32,972 nt of DNA from positions 1 through 32,972 of the forward strand of contig NZ_FQZP01000029.1 in NCBI RefSeq assembly GCF_900142095.1, in the 5' to 3' direction. This DNA comes from Thermoclostridium caenicola (GTDB lineage Bacteria; Bacillota; Clostridia; DSM-8532). The notes below the pieces were generated by a model. It was given only the letters and a program-made list of their open reading frames with translations. It was not told the DNA's origin and searched no databases. Made by a program: the position numbers and the translations under genes. The first letter of the stretch is position 1; every line of letters starts with the position of its first letter. Of the stretch, positions 1 to 7,269 are shown piece after piece.

Positions 1-42
1 TTTCAGTTCGTTCTTTGTCAAGGTGATCTGCTCCTTGCTCAT
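1..42 (-). CDS. Possible 5' end of a divergent gene, cut by the window edge
   Basis: Reading on the minus strand from an ATG at 42, 14 codons stay open to the window edge (MSKEQITLTKNELK). It would be divergent from rpmG. The upstream ribosome-binding site is weak (a GAGAAA-like run), and too few residues are visible to name a family. The plus strand is also open over this stretch (frame 1 to a stop at 136-138), so coding on either strand is uncertain. Confidence 0.3.
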   Translation of the reverse strand, partial: MSKEQITLTKNELK

Positions 43-112
43 ACTGACATTTTCTCGGATCAGTTACACCCTGACAATATCACAGAACAACAACAGATAT
101 TCCGTGAAACGC

Positions 113-141
113 TTGACATCAGGCTTTGGATATGTTAGACT
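113..141 (+). promoter_or_regulatory. Sigma-A promoter of the rpmG-secE-nusG operon
   Basis: A perfect -35 TTGACA (113-118) is followed by a 17-base spacer and a -10 TAGACT (136-141). It lies 70 bases upstream of the rpmG start, with no other gene between, so it probably drives rpmG, secE and nusG and may read into the L11 genes. Confidence 0.7.
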
Positions 142-211
142 CAATATTGCTTTGCCAGCTTTTTTTTTGTGCAAAAAAATAACATAGTTAATGCATAGGG
201 GTGTTCCAGAA

Positions 212-361
212 ATGAGAGTCAGAATAACCATGGCTTGTACAGAATGCAAGCAGAGAAACTATGATACCATGAAGAACAAGAAGAACGACCCTGACAGGAT
301 CGAACTGAACAAGTACTGCAGGTTTTGCCGTAAGCACACTCTGCACAGGGAAACCAAATAA
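212..361 (+). CDS. rpmG: Large ribosomal subunit protein bL33
   Basis: This 49-residue basic protein belongs to the bL33 family of the 50S subunit. Two CxxC pairs are visible (C9/C12 in CTEC and C36/C39 in CRFC), so it is the zinc-binding, four-cysteine form, not the cysteine-free paralogue many Firmicutes make under zinc starvation. The family core ([21 protein letters not shown]) is intact and the length is normal. The ATG at 212 is preceded by AGGGGTG (197-203) at 8 bases. It is the first gene of the rpmG-secE-nusG set, with secE starting 20 bases after its stop; this gene order is widespread in Firmicutes. Confidence 0.96.
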   Translation: MRVRITMACTECKQRNYDTMKNKKNDPDRIELNKYCRFCRKHTLHRETK

Positions 362-381
362 CGAATTGGGAGTTGTTATCC

Positions 382-597
382 ATGACCGATCAGAAGGAAA
401 AAGTCACGTTTACCAAGCGTATAAGCAGGTTTTTCAAAGAAATTCGCACAGAGATGAAAAAGGTCATCTGGCCTACAAGACAGCAACTGATTAATCACAC
501 TCTGATCGTCTTTACGGCATGCCTGGTCGTTGGTGTTGTAGTTTGGATCGCTGATGCCGGATTGGGCCTCTTGTTCCAGGCCATATTCGGGAAGTAA
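382..597 (+). CDS. secE: Preprotein translocase subunit SecE
   Basis: This is the small single-pass subunit that clamps SecY in the inner-membrane Sec channel. The protein is 71 residues, typical of the short Gram-positive form. It has a basic amphipathic N-terminal helix, the family signature around VIWPTRQQ (residues 28-35) and one membrane span at about 38-58. The start is the ATG at 382: GGGAG (368-372) sits 9 bases before it, whereas the in-frame TTG at 373 directly abuts that site. It lies between rpmG and nusG, the classical position. Confidence 0.95.
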   Translation: MTDQKEKVTFTKRISRFFKEIRTEMKKVIWPTRQQLINHTLIVFTACLVVGVVVWIADAGLGLLFQAIFGK

Positions 598-635
598 AAG
601 CGGAAGGAGGGCAGGAGCTTTTTGTCTCCGCTTTT
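596..635 (+). other. Hairpin between secE and nusG that encloses the nusG ribosome-binding region
   Basis: A perfect 9-base inverted repeat (AAAAGCGGA 596-604 with TCCGCTTTT 627-635) has a 22-base loop holding AGGAGG (605-610) and AGGAG (613-617). The nusG ATG is at 638, 2 bases after the stem, so the Shine-Dalgarno lies unusually far (20 or more bases) upstream unless the stem forms. The 3' arm ends in a T run, so weak termination is another reading. Confidence 0.55.
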
Positions 636-637
636 TG

Positions 638-1156
638 ATGGCAGATGAAGCAAAATGGTATGTGGTCCATACCTACTCAGGATACGAGAACAAGGTAAAG
701 GCCAATATCGAGAAGATTGTAGAAAACCGGAAAATGCAGGATTATATCCTCGATGTGGTCGTTCCCATGGAGGAGCAGATCGAGATCAAGGACGGCAAGA
801 AGCGGGCGACCCTCAAGAAGGTTTTTCCGGGCTACGTATTGGTAAAGATGATCATGACCGACGAATCATGGTATGTAGTACGCAATACCAGAGGCGTGAC
901 CGGTTTTGTAGGTCCGGGATCCAAGCCTGTTCCCCTGTCAGATGAAGAGGTCCGCATGATGGGTGTGGAACAGGTTGAGACGGTTGTGGATTATGAAGTT
1001 GGTGACAGCGTCCGCGTTATCGACGGACCCCTGGAAAGCTTTATTGGTACCGTTGAGGAGATCAGCATGGACAAGAAAAAGGTACGTGTCATGGTCTCCA
1101 TGTTTGGCAGAGAAACTCCTGTTGAACTCGATTTTGTCCAGATTATGAAGCTGTAG
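638..1156 (+). CDS. nusG: Transcription termination/antitermination factor NusG
   Basis: NusG binds the RNA polymerase clamp, influences pausing and links transcription to Rho or the ribosome. The 172-residue protein starts MADEAKWYVVHTYSGYENK, the canonical NGN-domain opening. It carries the RGVTGFVG segment and ends in a KOW domain (VIDGPLESFIGTVEEI). The open frame continues 28 codons upstream into secE, but homology and the absence of other good starts place the start at 638. The Shine-Dalgarno is 20 or more bases away, with a hairpin in between, which is unusual for this gene. rplK follows after 150 bases. Confidence 0.96.
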   Translation: MADEAKWYVVHTYSGYENKVKANIEKIVENRKMQDYILDVVVPMEEQIEIKDGKKRATLKKVFPGYVLVKMIMTDESWYVVRNTRGVTGFVGPGSKPVPLSDEEVRMMGVEQVETVVDYEVGDSVRVIDGPLESFIGTVEEISMDKKKVRVMVSMFGRETPVELDFVQIMKL

Positions 1157-1186
1157 CAGGTTATTCGTCACACACAAGGAATAGGG

Positions 1187-1221
1187 CTGTCGGAGGCGCC
1201 TGGAAGGCGCTTTCTCGACAG
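1187..1221 (+). other. Stem-loop in the nusG-rplK spacer
   Basis: CTGTCG (1187-1192) pairs with CGACAG (1216-1221), and GCGCC (1196-1200) pairs with GGCGC (1206-1210) around a 5-base loop. No T run follows, so it is not a standard terminator. It could be a processing site or part of a leader for rplK. Nothing else in 1157-1290 is recognisable. Confidence 0.45.
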
Positions 1222-1306
1222 AACAAGCATGTTTTGCTTTCATGTGCGCTTAAGCACTTGAATAGAGGCCTGAAAAAAGGCAAATACACTGGGAGGTGGA
1301 TTATTA

Positions 1307-1732
1307 ATGGCAAAAAAGGTTTTGGGCTATGTAAAGCTGCAGCTCCCCGCAGGTAAGGCAACACCTGCTCCACCGGTTGGACCAGCCCTCGGACAACACG
1401 GCGTTAATATCATGCAATTCTGTAAGGAATTCAATGAGAGAACCGCAAAGGATGCAGGGTTGGTAATTCCGGTGGTACTCACCGTTTATGCAGATCGTTC
1501 ATTCTCATTCATTACGAAGACTCCTCCGGCTGCCGTCCTGATCAAGAAGGCGTGCAAGATCGAGAGCGGCTCCGCCAGACCCAACAGGGATAAGGTGGCC
1601 AAGATCTCCAGGGAAGAGGTTCGCAAGATTGCTGAGATGAAGATGCCTGACCTGAACGCGGGCAGCCTGGAAGCAGCTATAAGCATGATTGCGGGCACAG
1701 CCAGGAGCATGGGCGTTGTAGTCGAAGACTGA
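1307..1732 (+). CDS. rplK: Large ribosomal subunit protein uL11
   Basis: uL11 forms the GTPase-associated centre on 23S rRNA with bL10/L12 and is needed for factor-dependent GTP hydrolysis. The 141-residue length is standard. Visible family segments are the N-terminal [19 protein letters not shown] motif, [12 protein letters not shown], and the C-terminal RNA-binding domain ([12 protein letters not shown] and the GTARSMGV end). The ATG at 1307 has GGGAGGTG (1291-1298) at 8 bases. rplA follows after 69 bases, as in nearly all bacteria. Confidence 0.97.
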   Translation: MAKKVLGYVKLQLPAGKATPAPPVGPALGQHGVNIMQFCKEFNERTAKDAGLVIPVVLTVYADRSFSFITKTPPAAVLIKKACKIESGSARPNRDKVAKISREEVRKIAEMKMPDLNAGSLEAAISMIAGTARSMGVVVED

Positions 1733-1740
1733 TAGGCTGT

Positions 1741-1769
1741 CCCATAAGATGTGGGAGGGAGCAATTCCC
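1741..1769 (+). promoter_or_regulatory. Possible L1-binding mimic upstream of rplA
   Basis: The rplK-rplA spacer contains GATGTGGGAGGG (1748-1759), flanked by a CCCA/TGGG pairing and a short GGGA/TCCC hairpin. The GTGGGAG core resembles the L1-binding stretch of 23S rRNA, where L1 is known to bind, and L1 autoregulates its operon in other bacteria. The function here is inference from a short match. Confidence 0.3.
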
Positions 1770-1801
1770 GATTTTTCAATGACCACAAAGGAGTGATAAT
1801 C

Positions 1802-2497
1802 ATGAAGAGAGGCAAGAAGTATCTGGAAAGTCTCAAGCTTGTCGATAGAACCAAACTGTATGAACCCACCGAGGCATTTGACCTGGTTCAGAAGGCAGCA
1901 AGAGCAAAGTTCGATGAAACAGTGGAAGTACACGTCAAGCTGGGCGTTGACTCCAGGCACGCAGACCAGCAGGTAAGGGGCGCTGTGGTTCTTCCCCATG
2001 GTACAGGTAAGACCGTGCGCGTGCTGGTGTTCGCCAAAGGCGAAAAGGCTACCGAGGCCGAACAGAACGGTGCCGACTATGTAGGTGCCGAAGATTTGGT
2101 GGCCAAGATTCAGAATGAAAACTGGTTTGATTTTGATGTGGTTGTGGCAACCCCGGATATGATGGGTGTTGTCGGACGTCTGGGTCGTGTCCTCGGTCCC
2201 AAGGGACTCATGCCCAACCCGAAGGCCGGAACGGTTACCATGGACATTGCCAAGGCCATTGCCGATATCAAGGCCGGTAAGATCGAGTACCGTCTCGACA
2301 AGACCAATATCATCCACTGCCCCATCGGCAAGGTGTCCTTCGGCACCGAAAAGCTGCGTGACAATTTCCGCACGCTGATGGAAGCCATCATCAAGGCTAA
2401 GCCGGCTGCAGCCAAGGGTCAGTACCTGAAGAGCGTTACCATCTCATCCACCATGGGACCTGGTATCCGCATCAATCAGCAGAAAGTGCTTGACTGA
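1802..2497 (+). CDS. rplA: Large ribosomal subunit protein uL1
   Basis: uL1 builds the mobile L1 stalk that helps release deacylated tRNA, and in many bacteria it also represses its own mRNA. The protein has 231 residues, the usual length. It starts [20 protein letters not shown] and contains the [19 protein letters not shown] region, the signature [18 protein letters not shown], and the C-terminal [12 protein letters not shown]. The frame is open 17 codons further upstream, but the ATG at 1802 has AAAGGAG (1787-1793) at 8 bases and matches homologues. An L10 leader separates it from rplJ. Confidence 0.97.
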   Translation: MKRGKKYLESLKLVDRTKLYEPTEAFDLVQKAARAKFDETVEVHVKLGVDSRHADQQVRGAVVLPHGTGKTVRVLVFAKGEKATEAEQNGADYVGAEDLVAKIQNENWFDFDVVVATPDMMGVVGRLGRVLGPKGLMPNPKAGTVTMDIAKAIADIKAGKIEYRLDKTNIIHCPIGKVSFGTEKLRDNFRTLMEAIIKAKPAAAKGQYLKSVTISSTMGPGIRINQQKVLD

Positions 2498-2533
2498 TTG
2501 GCTGAAATCCTATAGAATAACGTTTGTGATCTT

Positions 2534-2651
2534 AACCGTAGACAGCAGGAACCCTTCGGGGTGTAACGTATATCATCCTGCCGAGGTTAGAGAAAAGTGG
2601 TATTGGTATGCCCTTTCGCAGTCTACGGTTTGGATCGCGGAAGGGTTTTTT
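2534..2651 (+). ncRNA. L10 ribosomal-protein leader with attenuator terminator
   Basis: The 231-base rplA-rplJ spacer carries the L10 leader fold. AACCGTAGAC (2534-2543) pairs perfectly with GTCTACGGTT (2621-2630). It encloses the conserved CAGCAGGAACCCTTCGGG region and the CCTGCCGAGGTTAG segment that form the L10(L12)4 binding site. A Rho-independent terminator, 2611-2619 with 2637-2645 and six T's at 2646-2651, has GTCTACGGTT in its loop, so the outer leader stem and the terminator cannot easily coexist. In B. subtilis, L10 controls rplJL by such attenuation; the same role here is inferred. Confidence 0.9.
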
Positions 2652-2728
2652 GTTGTGAAATGAAAGTTTCATGCTGGAGCCCTGGATAACCGTTGGAAAA
2701 CCAATTCTCTCATCAAGGAGGTGCTCAA

Positions 2729-3238
2729 ATGCCCAGTGAAAAAATACTGCAGCAGAAAAAGGCTGAGGTGGAAAAGCTGAACGGCAAGATCGTCAACGCC
2801 CAGTCCTTTGTGCTCGCTGATTACAGAGGCCTTACCGTTGAGCAGGACACCAAGCTGAGAAAGGCCATGCGTGAAGCAGGTATTGAATACAGGGTCTACA
2901 AGAACTCCATCATCAGCTTTGCCGTGAAAGATACGCCCTACAGCGAGCTGACAAAGTATTTGGAAGGTCCTACGGCCATTGCCATCAGCGAAAACGATCC
3001 GGTTGCTCCTTCCAAGCTGCTCGTCCAGTTTGCCAAAGACTATGAGAAACTGGAAATCAAGGCCGGTATGGTAGAAGGCAAAGTCATCGACCTTGCCGGT
3101 GTGGAAGAGCTGGCCAAGACCCCGTCCAGGGAAGAACTGCTTGGAAGACTTATTGGCAGCCTGCAGAGCTCGCTCTATGGTCTTGCCATTGCTCTCAATG
3201 CTATTGCTGAAAAGCAGGAGCAGGCACAGGAAGCATAA
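2729..3238 (+). CDS. rplJ: Large ribosomal subunit protein uL10
   Basis: uL10 anchors L7/L12 dimers on the ribosomal stalk and, as the L10-L12 complex, controls its own leader. The 169-residue protein starts MPSEKILQQKKAEVEKLNGK. It contains the family segments VLADYRGLTV and RVYKNSIISFAV, and ends in the helical L12-docking tail (LIGSLQSSLYGLAIALNAIAEK). The frame is open 12 codons further upstream from a TTG, but the ATG at 2729 has AAGGAGGTG (2715-2723) at 5 bases. It lies 78 bases after the leader terminator. Confidence 0.97.
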   Translation: MPSEKILQQKKAEVEKLNGKIVNAQSFVLADYRGLTVEQDTKLRKAMREAGIEYRVYKNSIISFAVKDTPYSELTKYLEGPTAIAISENDPVAPSKLLVQFAKDYEKLEIKAGMVEGKVIDLAGVEELAKTPSREELLGRLIGSLQSSLYGLAIALNAIAEKQEQAQEA

Positions 3239-3297
3239 CCTGTCGCAGAACACTTTATCGGTAAACCGATTTTAACAAAGAATAGGAGGATATGAAG

Positions 3298-3678
3298 ATG
3301 AGCGAAAAGATCACAAAGTTCATTGAAGAGATCAAAGCCCTGTCCATTCTCGAGCTTAAGGAGCTTGTTAAGGCTATTGAAGAGGAATTCGGCGTATCTG
3401 CCGCACCTGTTGCTGTAGCAGCCGGCCCTGTTGCTGCTGGCGGCGCTGCTGCTCCCGCTGAGGAGAAGACCGAATTCGATGTTATCCTGAAGGATGCTGG
3501 TCCCGAGAAGATCAAGGTTATCAAGGTTGTTCGCGAGATCACCAACCTGGGTCTGAAGGAAGCCAAGGATGTTACCGAAAAGGTACCCAGCACCATCAAG
3601 GAAGGCGTATCCAAGGAAGAGGCAGAGTCTATCGCTGCCAAGTTCAAGGAAGTTGGCGCCGTTGTCGAAATCAAATAA
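3298..3678 (+). CDS. rplL: Large ribosomal subunit protein bL12 (L7/L12)
   Basis: bL12 forms the flexible stalk dimers that recruit translation GTPases. The protein has 126 residues: an N-terminal dimerisation domain ([20 protein letters not shown]), an Ala/Pro/Gly-rich hinge at about 38-55, and the C-terminal factor-binding domain with [21 protein letters not shown]. Two ATGs lie 6 bases apart; 3298 is preferred because AGGAGG (3284-3289) is 8 bases away but only 2 bases from 3292. A strong terminator follows. rpoB, its usual downstream neighbour, is absent. Confidence 0.97.
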   Translation: MSEKITKFIEEIKALSILELKELVKAIEEEFGVSAAPVAVAAGPVAAGGAAAPAEEKTEFDVILKDAGPEKIKVIKVVREITNLGLKEAKDVTEKVPSTIKEGVSKEEAESIAAKFKEVGAVVEIK

Positions 3679-3695
3679 GGATTACGAAGGCTTTG

Positions 3696-3729
3696 AACGA
3701 GCCGGCTCCGCCAGGTGCCGGCTCGTTTT
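3696..3729 (+). terminator. Rho-independent terminator after rplL
   Basis: A perfect 11-base stem (AACGAGCCGGC 3696-3706 with GCCGGCTCGTT 3717-3727) with a 10-base loop ends in TTTT. It closes the ribosomal operon 17 bases after the rplL stop. Confidence 0.9.
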
Positions 3730-3846
3730 GTTGTACCAGGGGCGGTCCTTCTGGTTCATTGACACAAAGCAGCACAAATGATGGCTTCGCGGGTTCCCGG
3801 CCGACGGGATTATTTCCCACTCCGATACTCGCTTGGACACCAGAAA

Positions 3847-4012
3847 GGGAGCCCGTAAAAGTTAAGGCGCATTGCGATTAGGTGCCAAAACATCCTGCGA
3901 GAATGGGACAAGGTCGGCCGCTGTTTGAGCGCAGTGAGTTCAGCCAACCCCCATTCGAATAGCCTGATGTTTTGCAGCCGTGCAGCACAGCGGCCGGCTT
4001 TTACGGGTTCCC
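3847..4012. repeat. Long imperfect inverted repeat / structured element of unknown identity
   Basis: The 500-base spacer 3679-4178 has no convincing gene but holds nested complementary arms. GGGAGCCCGTAAAAG (3847-3861) pairs over 15 bases, one G-U, with CTTTTACGGGTTCCC (3998-4012). CAAAACATC (3886-3894) pairs with GATGTTTTG (3966-3974). GAATGGG (3901-3907) pairs with CCCATTC (3950-3956). An inner stem at 3912-3923/3941-3949 caps a TTTGAGCGCAGTGAGTT loop. A 12-base copy CGGGTTCCCGGC occurs at 3790-3801 and 4004-4015. It could be a structured RNA or a dispersed intergenic repeat; I cannot name it. Confidence 0.65.
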
Positions 4013-4026
4013 GGCACCTGTGCTGC
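3982..4026. repeat. Hairpin overlapping the 3' arm of the inverted repeat
   Basis: GCAGCACAG (3982-3990) pairs perfectly with CTGTGCTGC (4018-4026), and inside it GCCGG (3993-3997) pairs with CCGGC (4011-4015). The loop contains the 3' closing arm of the larger repeat, so the two folds would exclude each other or make a pseudoknot. Confidence 0.55.
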
Positions 4027-4074
4027 ATTTACATTCATACGCCGGGCAAAATCTTCTGCCATGTTCCCTCTTCC

Positions 4075-4103
4075 TTGATATCTTTTCGAAAAGCGGGTAG
4101 AAT
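4075..4103 (+). promoter_or_regulatory. Promoter of der-plsY-gpsA
   Basis: TTGATA (4075-4080) and TAGAAT (4098-4103) are separated by 17 bases. They lie 76 bases upstream of the der start and downstream of the repeat element, consistent with a separate transcription unit after the rplL terminator. Confidence 0.65.
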
Positions 4104-4178
4104 GTATATGCGAGACGGAAACTGTTCCCAAAGCCCACACTGCATGAAAACCAACAAGCGATACGGAGGTAAAGGAAC

Positions 4179-5504
4179 TTGTCAAAACCAATTGTTGCCA
4201 TCGTCGGAAGGCCAAATGTCGGTAAGTCGACATTTTTTAATTACCTGGCAGGACGAAGGATATCCATCATCGATGATACTCCCGGCGTCACGCGGGACAG
4301 GATATATGCTGAAAGCGAATGGAGAGGCCGGAAGTTTACCATCATTGATACCGGCGGCATTGAGCCCAACACCGACGACTATATCAAGCAGCAGATGATC
4401 CAGCAGGCCCACATCGCCATTGACATGGCCCATGTGATCATCATGCTGGTGGACGTGAAAACTGGCCTGACAGCCCTGGATGAGGAAGTGGCCAATATCC
4501 TGAGAAAAGCGGATAAACCGGTTCTGTTGGCTGTCAATAAAGTGGACAATCCGGGCCAGCCGCCTGCGGATATCTATGAGTTCTACAACCTGGGTATGGG
4601 CGAGATCTATCCCATTTCTTCCATTCACGGGTTGGGGATTGGCGAGCTCCTTGATGCGGTTTATGAGCATTTTCCCAGTGCCGAGGAGCTGAGCGAGGAC
4701 GAGGACGCCATCAAGGTGGCTGTCATCGGCAGGCCCAATGTGGGTAAATCCTCCATCATCAACAGGATACTGGGCGAAGAACGGGTGATTGTCAGCGACA
4801 TCCCCGGCACCACGAGGGATGCCATTGATACGCATTTTGAAGTGAACGGCAAGCGCTATGTGTTCATCGATACTGCCGGCATCAGGCGGCAGAGCCGGGT
4901 GGATGATGAAATCGAGAAATACAGCGTGCTTCGCTCATGGGCAGCCGTGGACCGGGCCGATGTCTGCCTCATCATGCTGGATGCCCGGGACGGTGTGACC
5001 GAGCAGGATACCCGTATTGCAGGATATGCCCATGAACAGGGCAAGGCCTCCATCATTGTGGTCAATAAGTGGGATCTGGTTGAGAAGCAGACCGGAACGC
5101 TGGAGGAATACCGCAAAAAGGTCGGCCAGGACCTGGAATACATGAACTATGCGCCCATTGTCTTTGTTTCCGCGAAGACGGGGCAGCGCGTCCACAGGCT
5201 GTTCGAACTGATAGATTATGTATTCGACCAGGCCAGCCTGAGAATTCAGACCGGTGTCCTGAACGATGTGCTCAACGAAGCCATCGCCATGGTTCAGCCA
5301 CCCTCCGACAAGGGCAAGAGGCTGAAGATCTATTACATGACACAGACCGGTATACGGCCTCCGAGCTTTGTGCTTTTTGTCAATGACGCAGAATTGATGC
5401 ATTACTCCTATGAAAGGTACCTGAAAAACACCCTCAGGAGCAATTTCGGGTTTGAAGGGACGCCCATATGGTTTACCGTCAGGGAGAAGGGTGACAAGAC
5501 ATGA
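4179..5504 (+). CDS. der: Ribosome biogenesis GTPase Der (EngA)
   Basis: Der is a double-GTPase that matures the 50S subunit. The 441-residue protein has two complete G domains: GRPNVGKS at 10-17 with NKVD, and GRPNVGKS at 184-191 with NKWD. A KH-like C-terminal domain follows (about 350-441, ending in FEGTPIWFTVREK). The start is a TTG at 4179; GGAGGT (4165-4170) is 8 bases upstream and no ATG fits before the first P-loop. Its stop overlaps the plsY start by ATGA, implying translational coupling. der-plsY-gpsA is a common clostridial order. Confidence 0.96.
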   Translation: MSKPIVAIVGRPNVGKSTFFNYLAGRRISIIDDTPGVTRDRIYAESEWRGRKFTIIDTGGIEPNTDDYIKQQMIQQAHIAIDMAHVIIMLVDVKTGLTALDEEVANILRKADKPVLLAVNKVDNPGQPPADIYEFYNLGMGEIYPISSIHGLGIGELLDAVYEHFPSAEELSEDEDAIKVAVIGRPNVGKSSIINRILGEERVIVSDIPGTTRDAIDTHFEVNGKRYVFIDTAGIRRQSRVDDEIEKYSVLRSWAAVDRADVCLIMLDARDGVTEQDTRIAGYAHEQGKASIIVVNKWDLVEKQTGTLEEYRKKVGQDLEYMNYAPIVFVSAKTGQRVHRLFELIDYVFDQASLRIQTGVLNDVLNEAIAMVQPPSDKGKRLKIYYMTQTGIRPPSFVLFVNDAELMHYSYERYLKNTLRSNFGFEGTPIWFTVREKGDKT

Positions 5505-6124
5505 TATGGATTTTGCTTTCTGCTGTGGCAGGGTATCTCCTGGGCAGCATCAATACCTCTCTGGTTGTTGGAAAACTGTTCTATAAGAAGGATGTACGCC
5601 AATACGGCAGCGGAAACGCCGGCGCCACCAATACCTTAAGGACGCTGGGGAAAACAGCTGCCGCCATTGTGGTAGTCGGTGATCTCCTGAAGGGCATCCT
5701 GGCCTGTCTGATTGGCCGGTGGCTGCCCGGCGAGACTGCCGCCGGGGTGTATGGGGGCGAATATGCCGCAGGCATTATGGCCGTGATTGGGCATAACTGG
5801 CCCCTGTATTTCGGCTTCAAGGGAGGCAAGGGGGTTATGACGGCTTTTTCCGTTGTTCTGATGTTTTCGCCCCTGGCAGCGTTGATCTGCCTCCTGGCGT
5901 TCATCGTGATTGTGGCCATAACCAGGTATGTTTCCCTCGGATCCATCATCGGCGGCGCGGCCTTTCCGCTTGTGGCCTGGCTCATGGGCGAACCGCTCCT
6001 TCTCGTTCTGACCGGCGTTCTCCTGGGATTGCTGATCATCATCAGGCATGCCTCCAATATCAGGCGCCTGTTGGAGGGTAATGAAAAGAAACTGAGTTTC
6101 AAGGATAAACCGTCAGGGGAATGA
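5501..6124 (+). CDS. plsY: Acyl-phosphate:glycerol-3-phosphate acyltransferase PlsY
   Basis: PlsY makes lysophosphatidate from acyl-phosphate and glycerol-3-phosphate at the membrane, the first acyl step of phospholipid synthesis in Firmicutes. The 207-residue protein has about five membrane spans and the three family motifs: GSINTSLVVGK near the N-terminus, GSGNAGATNTLRTLGK, and GHNWPLYFGFKGGKGV (the catalytic loop). Its ATG overlaps the der stop by 4 bases. gpsA, which supplies its glycerol-3-phosphate substrate, follows 60 bases later. Confidence 0.96.
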   Translation: MIWILLSAVAGYLLGSINTSLVVGKLFYKKDVRQYGSGNAGATNTLRTLGKTAAAIVVVGDLLKGILACLIGRWLPGETAAGVYGGEYAAGIMAVIGHNWPLYFGFKGGKGVMTAFSVVLMFSPLAALICLLAFIVIVAITRYVSLGSIIGGAAFPLVAWLMGEPLLLVLTGVLLGLLIIIRHASNIRRLLEGNEKKLSFKDKPSGE

Positions 6125-6184
6125 CGGCACGGGAAGCCTGCCGACAGAAGCGATATTACAGCTTGATGAAAGGAATGGATGCAT

Positions 6185-7192
6185 ATGTCAGTGGTTTCTA
6201 TCATAGGTGCCGGGAGCTGGGGAACCAGCCTTTCCGTTCTGCTTTCGAACAACGGGCATCAGGTCCGCGTCTGGTCCCGTTTCCAGGAGGAAGTGGATCT
6301 GCTCAACAGGGAGAGGGAGCATAAGGAAAAGCTTCCGGGGGTCAAGGTTCCGGAAACGGTGGTCTTCACGTCCGATCTGAAAGCTTGCCTGGAGGGGCAT
6401 GATTTCGTGGTTATTGTGCTCCCGTCCCAGACTGTCCGGGAAAATGCAAGGCTTTTGGCGCCGTATCTTTCCCCCAATGATATCGTGGTTCTGTGTTCAA
6501 AGGGAATAGAGGAGGAGTCCGGAAAAAGGCTGAGCCAGGTTGTGCTGGAGGAAGCGCCCGGGGTAAGGGTTGTAGCCTTGTACGGGCCAAGCCATGCCGA
6601 AGAGGTAGCCATCGGTATTCCTACCACGGTGGTGGCAGCCTGTCCGGATCAGGATGCAGCCATGAAGGTCCAGGACTTGTTCATGTCACCCAGTTTCAGG
6701 GTGTACACCAGCTCGGACATCATAGGGGCTGAAATCGGAGCCGCATTGAAGAACATCATTGCCCTGTGCGCCGGTATCAGCGATGGCCTGGGCTACGGCG
6801 ACAACAGCAAGGCTGCCCTGATGACCCGGGGTATCACCGAGATCGCCCGCCTGGGAACGGCCATGGGAGCCAATGCCAAGACATTTTCCGGGCTGACCGG
6901 CATTGGGGACCTGATTGTGACCTGCACCAGCCGCCACAGCCGCAACTGGAGAGCGGGAAATCTTATCGGCAAGGGGTATACCCCCGAGGAAGCCGTGGCC
7001 AGCGTCAAGATGGTGGTTGAGGGCATATCCGCCACGAGAGCCGTTAAAGGCTTGATGGATCGGTACCAGATCAGCATGCCCATCTGCCTGGAAGCCTATC
7101 GGATCCTGTTTGAGGGTAAGGACTGCAGGAAAGCGGTTTATGACCTGATGACCCGGAGAAAGAAGCACGAATTCGAGGATACCGGATGGTAA
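6185..7192 (+). CDS. gpsA: Glycerol-3-phosphate dehydrogenase [NAD(P)+]
   Basis: GpsA reduces dihydroxyacetone phosphate to sn-glycerol-3-phosphate for phospholipid synthesis. The 335-residue protein starts MSVVSIIGAGSWGTSLS, with the nucleotide-binding GAGSWG at 8-13, CSKGIE around K106, the YGPSHAEEVA segment and the catalytic ALKNIIALCAGI region (K189). Two in-frame ATGs exist. 6185 is 10 bases from AAAGGA (6169-6174) and 6179 is 4 bases from it, so the exact start is uncertain by two codons. It is the last gene of the der operon, ended by a bidirectional terminator. Confidence 0.96.
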   Translation: MSVVSIIGAGSWGTSLSVLLSNNGHQVRVWSRFQEEVDLLNREREHKEKLPGVKVPETVVFTSDLKACLEGHDFVVIVLPSQTVRENARLLAPYLSPNDIVVLCSKGIEEESGKRLSQVVLEEAPGVRVVALYGPSHAEEVAIGIPTTVVAACPDQDAAMKVQDLFMSPSFRVYTSSDIIGAEIGAALKNIIALCAGISDGLGYGDNSKAALMTRGITEIARLGTAMGANAKTFSGLTGIGDLIVTCTSRHSRNWRAGNLIGKGYTPEEAVASVKMVVEGISATRAVKGLMDRYQISMPICLEAYRILFEGKDCRKAVYDLMTRRKKHEFEDTGW

Positions 7193-7230
7193 CGGGAAAT
7201 GTAAAGCAGATATCGGTGCAGAACATGAAA

Positions 7231-7263
7231 AAAGCCGTTTCAACCGAAACGGCTCTTTCTTTA
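7231..7263. terminator. Bidirectional terminator between gpsA and glgD
   Basis: AGCCGTTTC (7233-7241) pairs perfectly with GAAACGGCT (7246-7254) around an AACC tetraloop. A T-rich tail follows on the plus strand and an A run precedes it, so it can stop both gpsA and the convergent glgD. Confidence 0.85.
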
Positions 7264-7269
7264 TGGTTC

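Noticed and set aside
3925-4398. Open frames of 157 (plus) and 97 (minus) residues across the rplL-der gap
   Set aside because: They run into der in the wrong frame or strand, lack ribosome-binding sites, and cross the inverted repeat.
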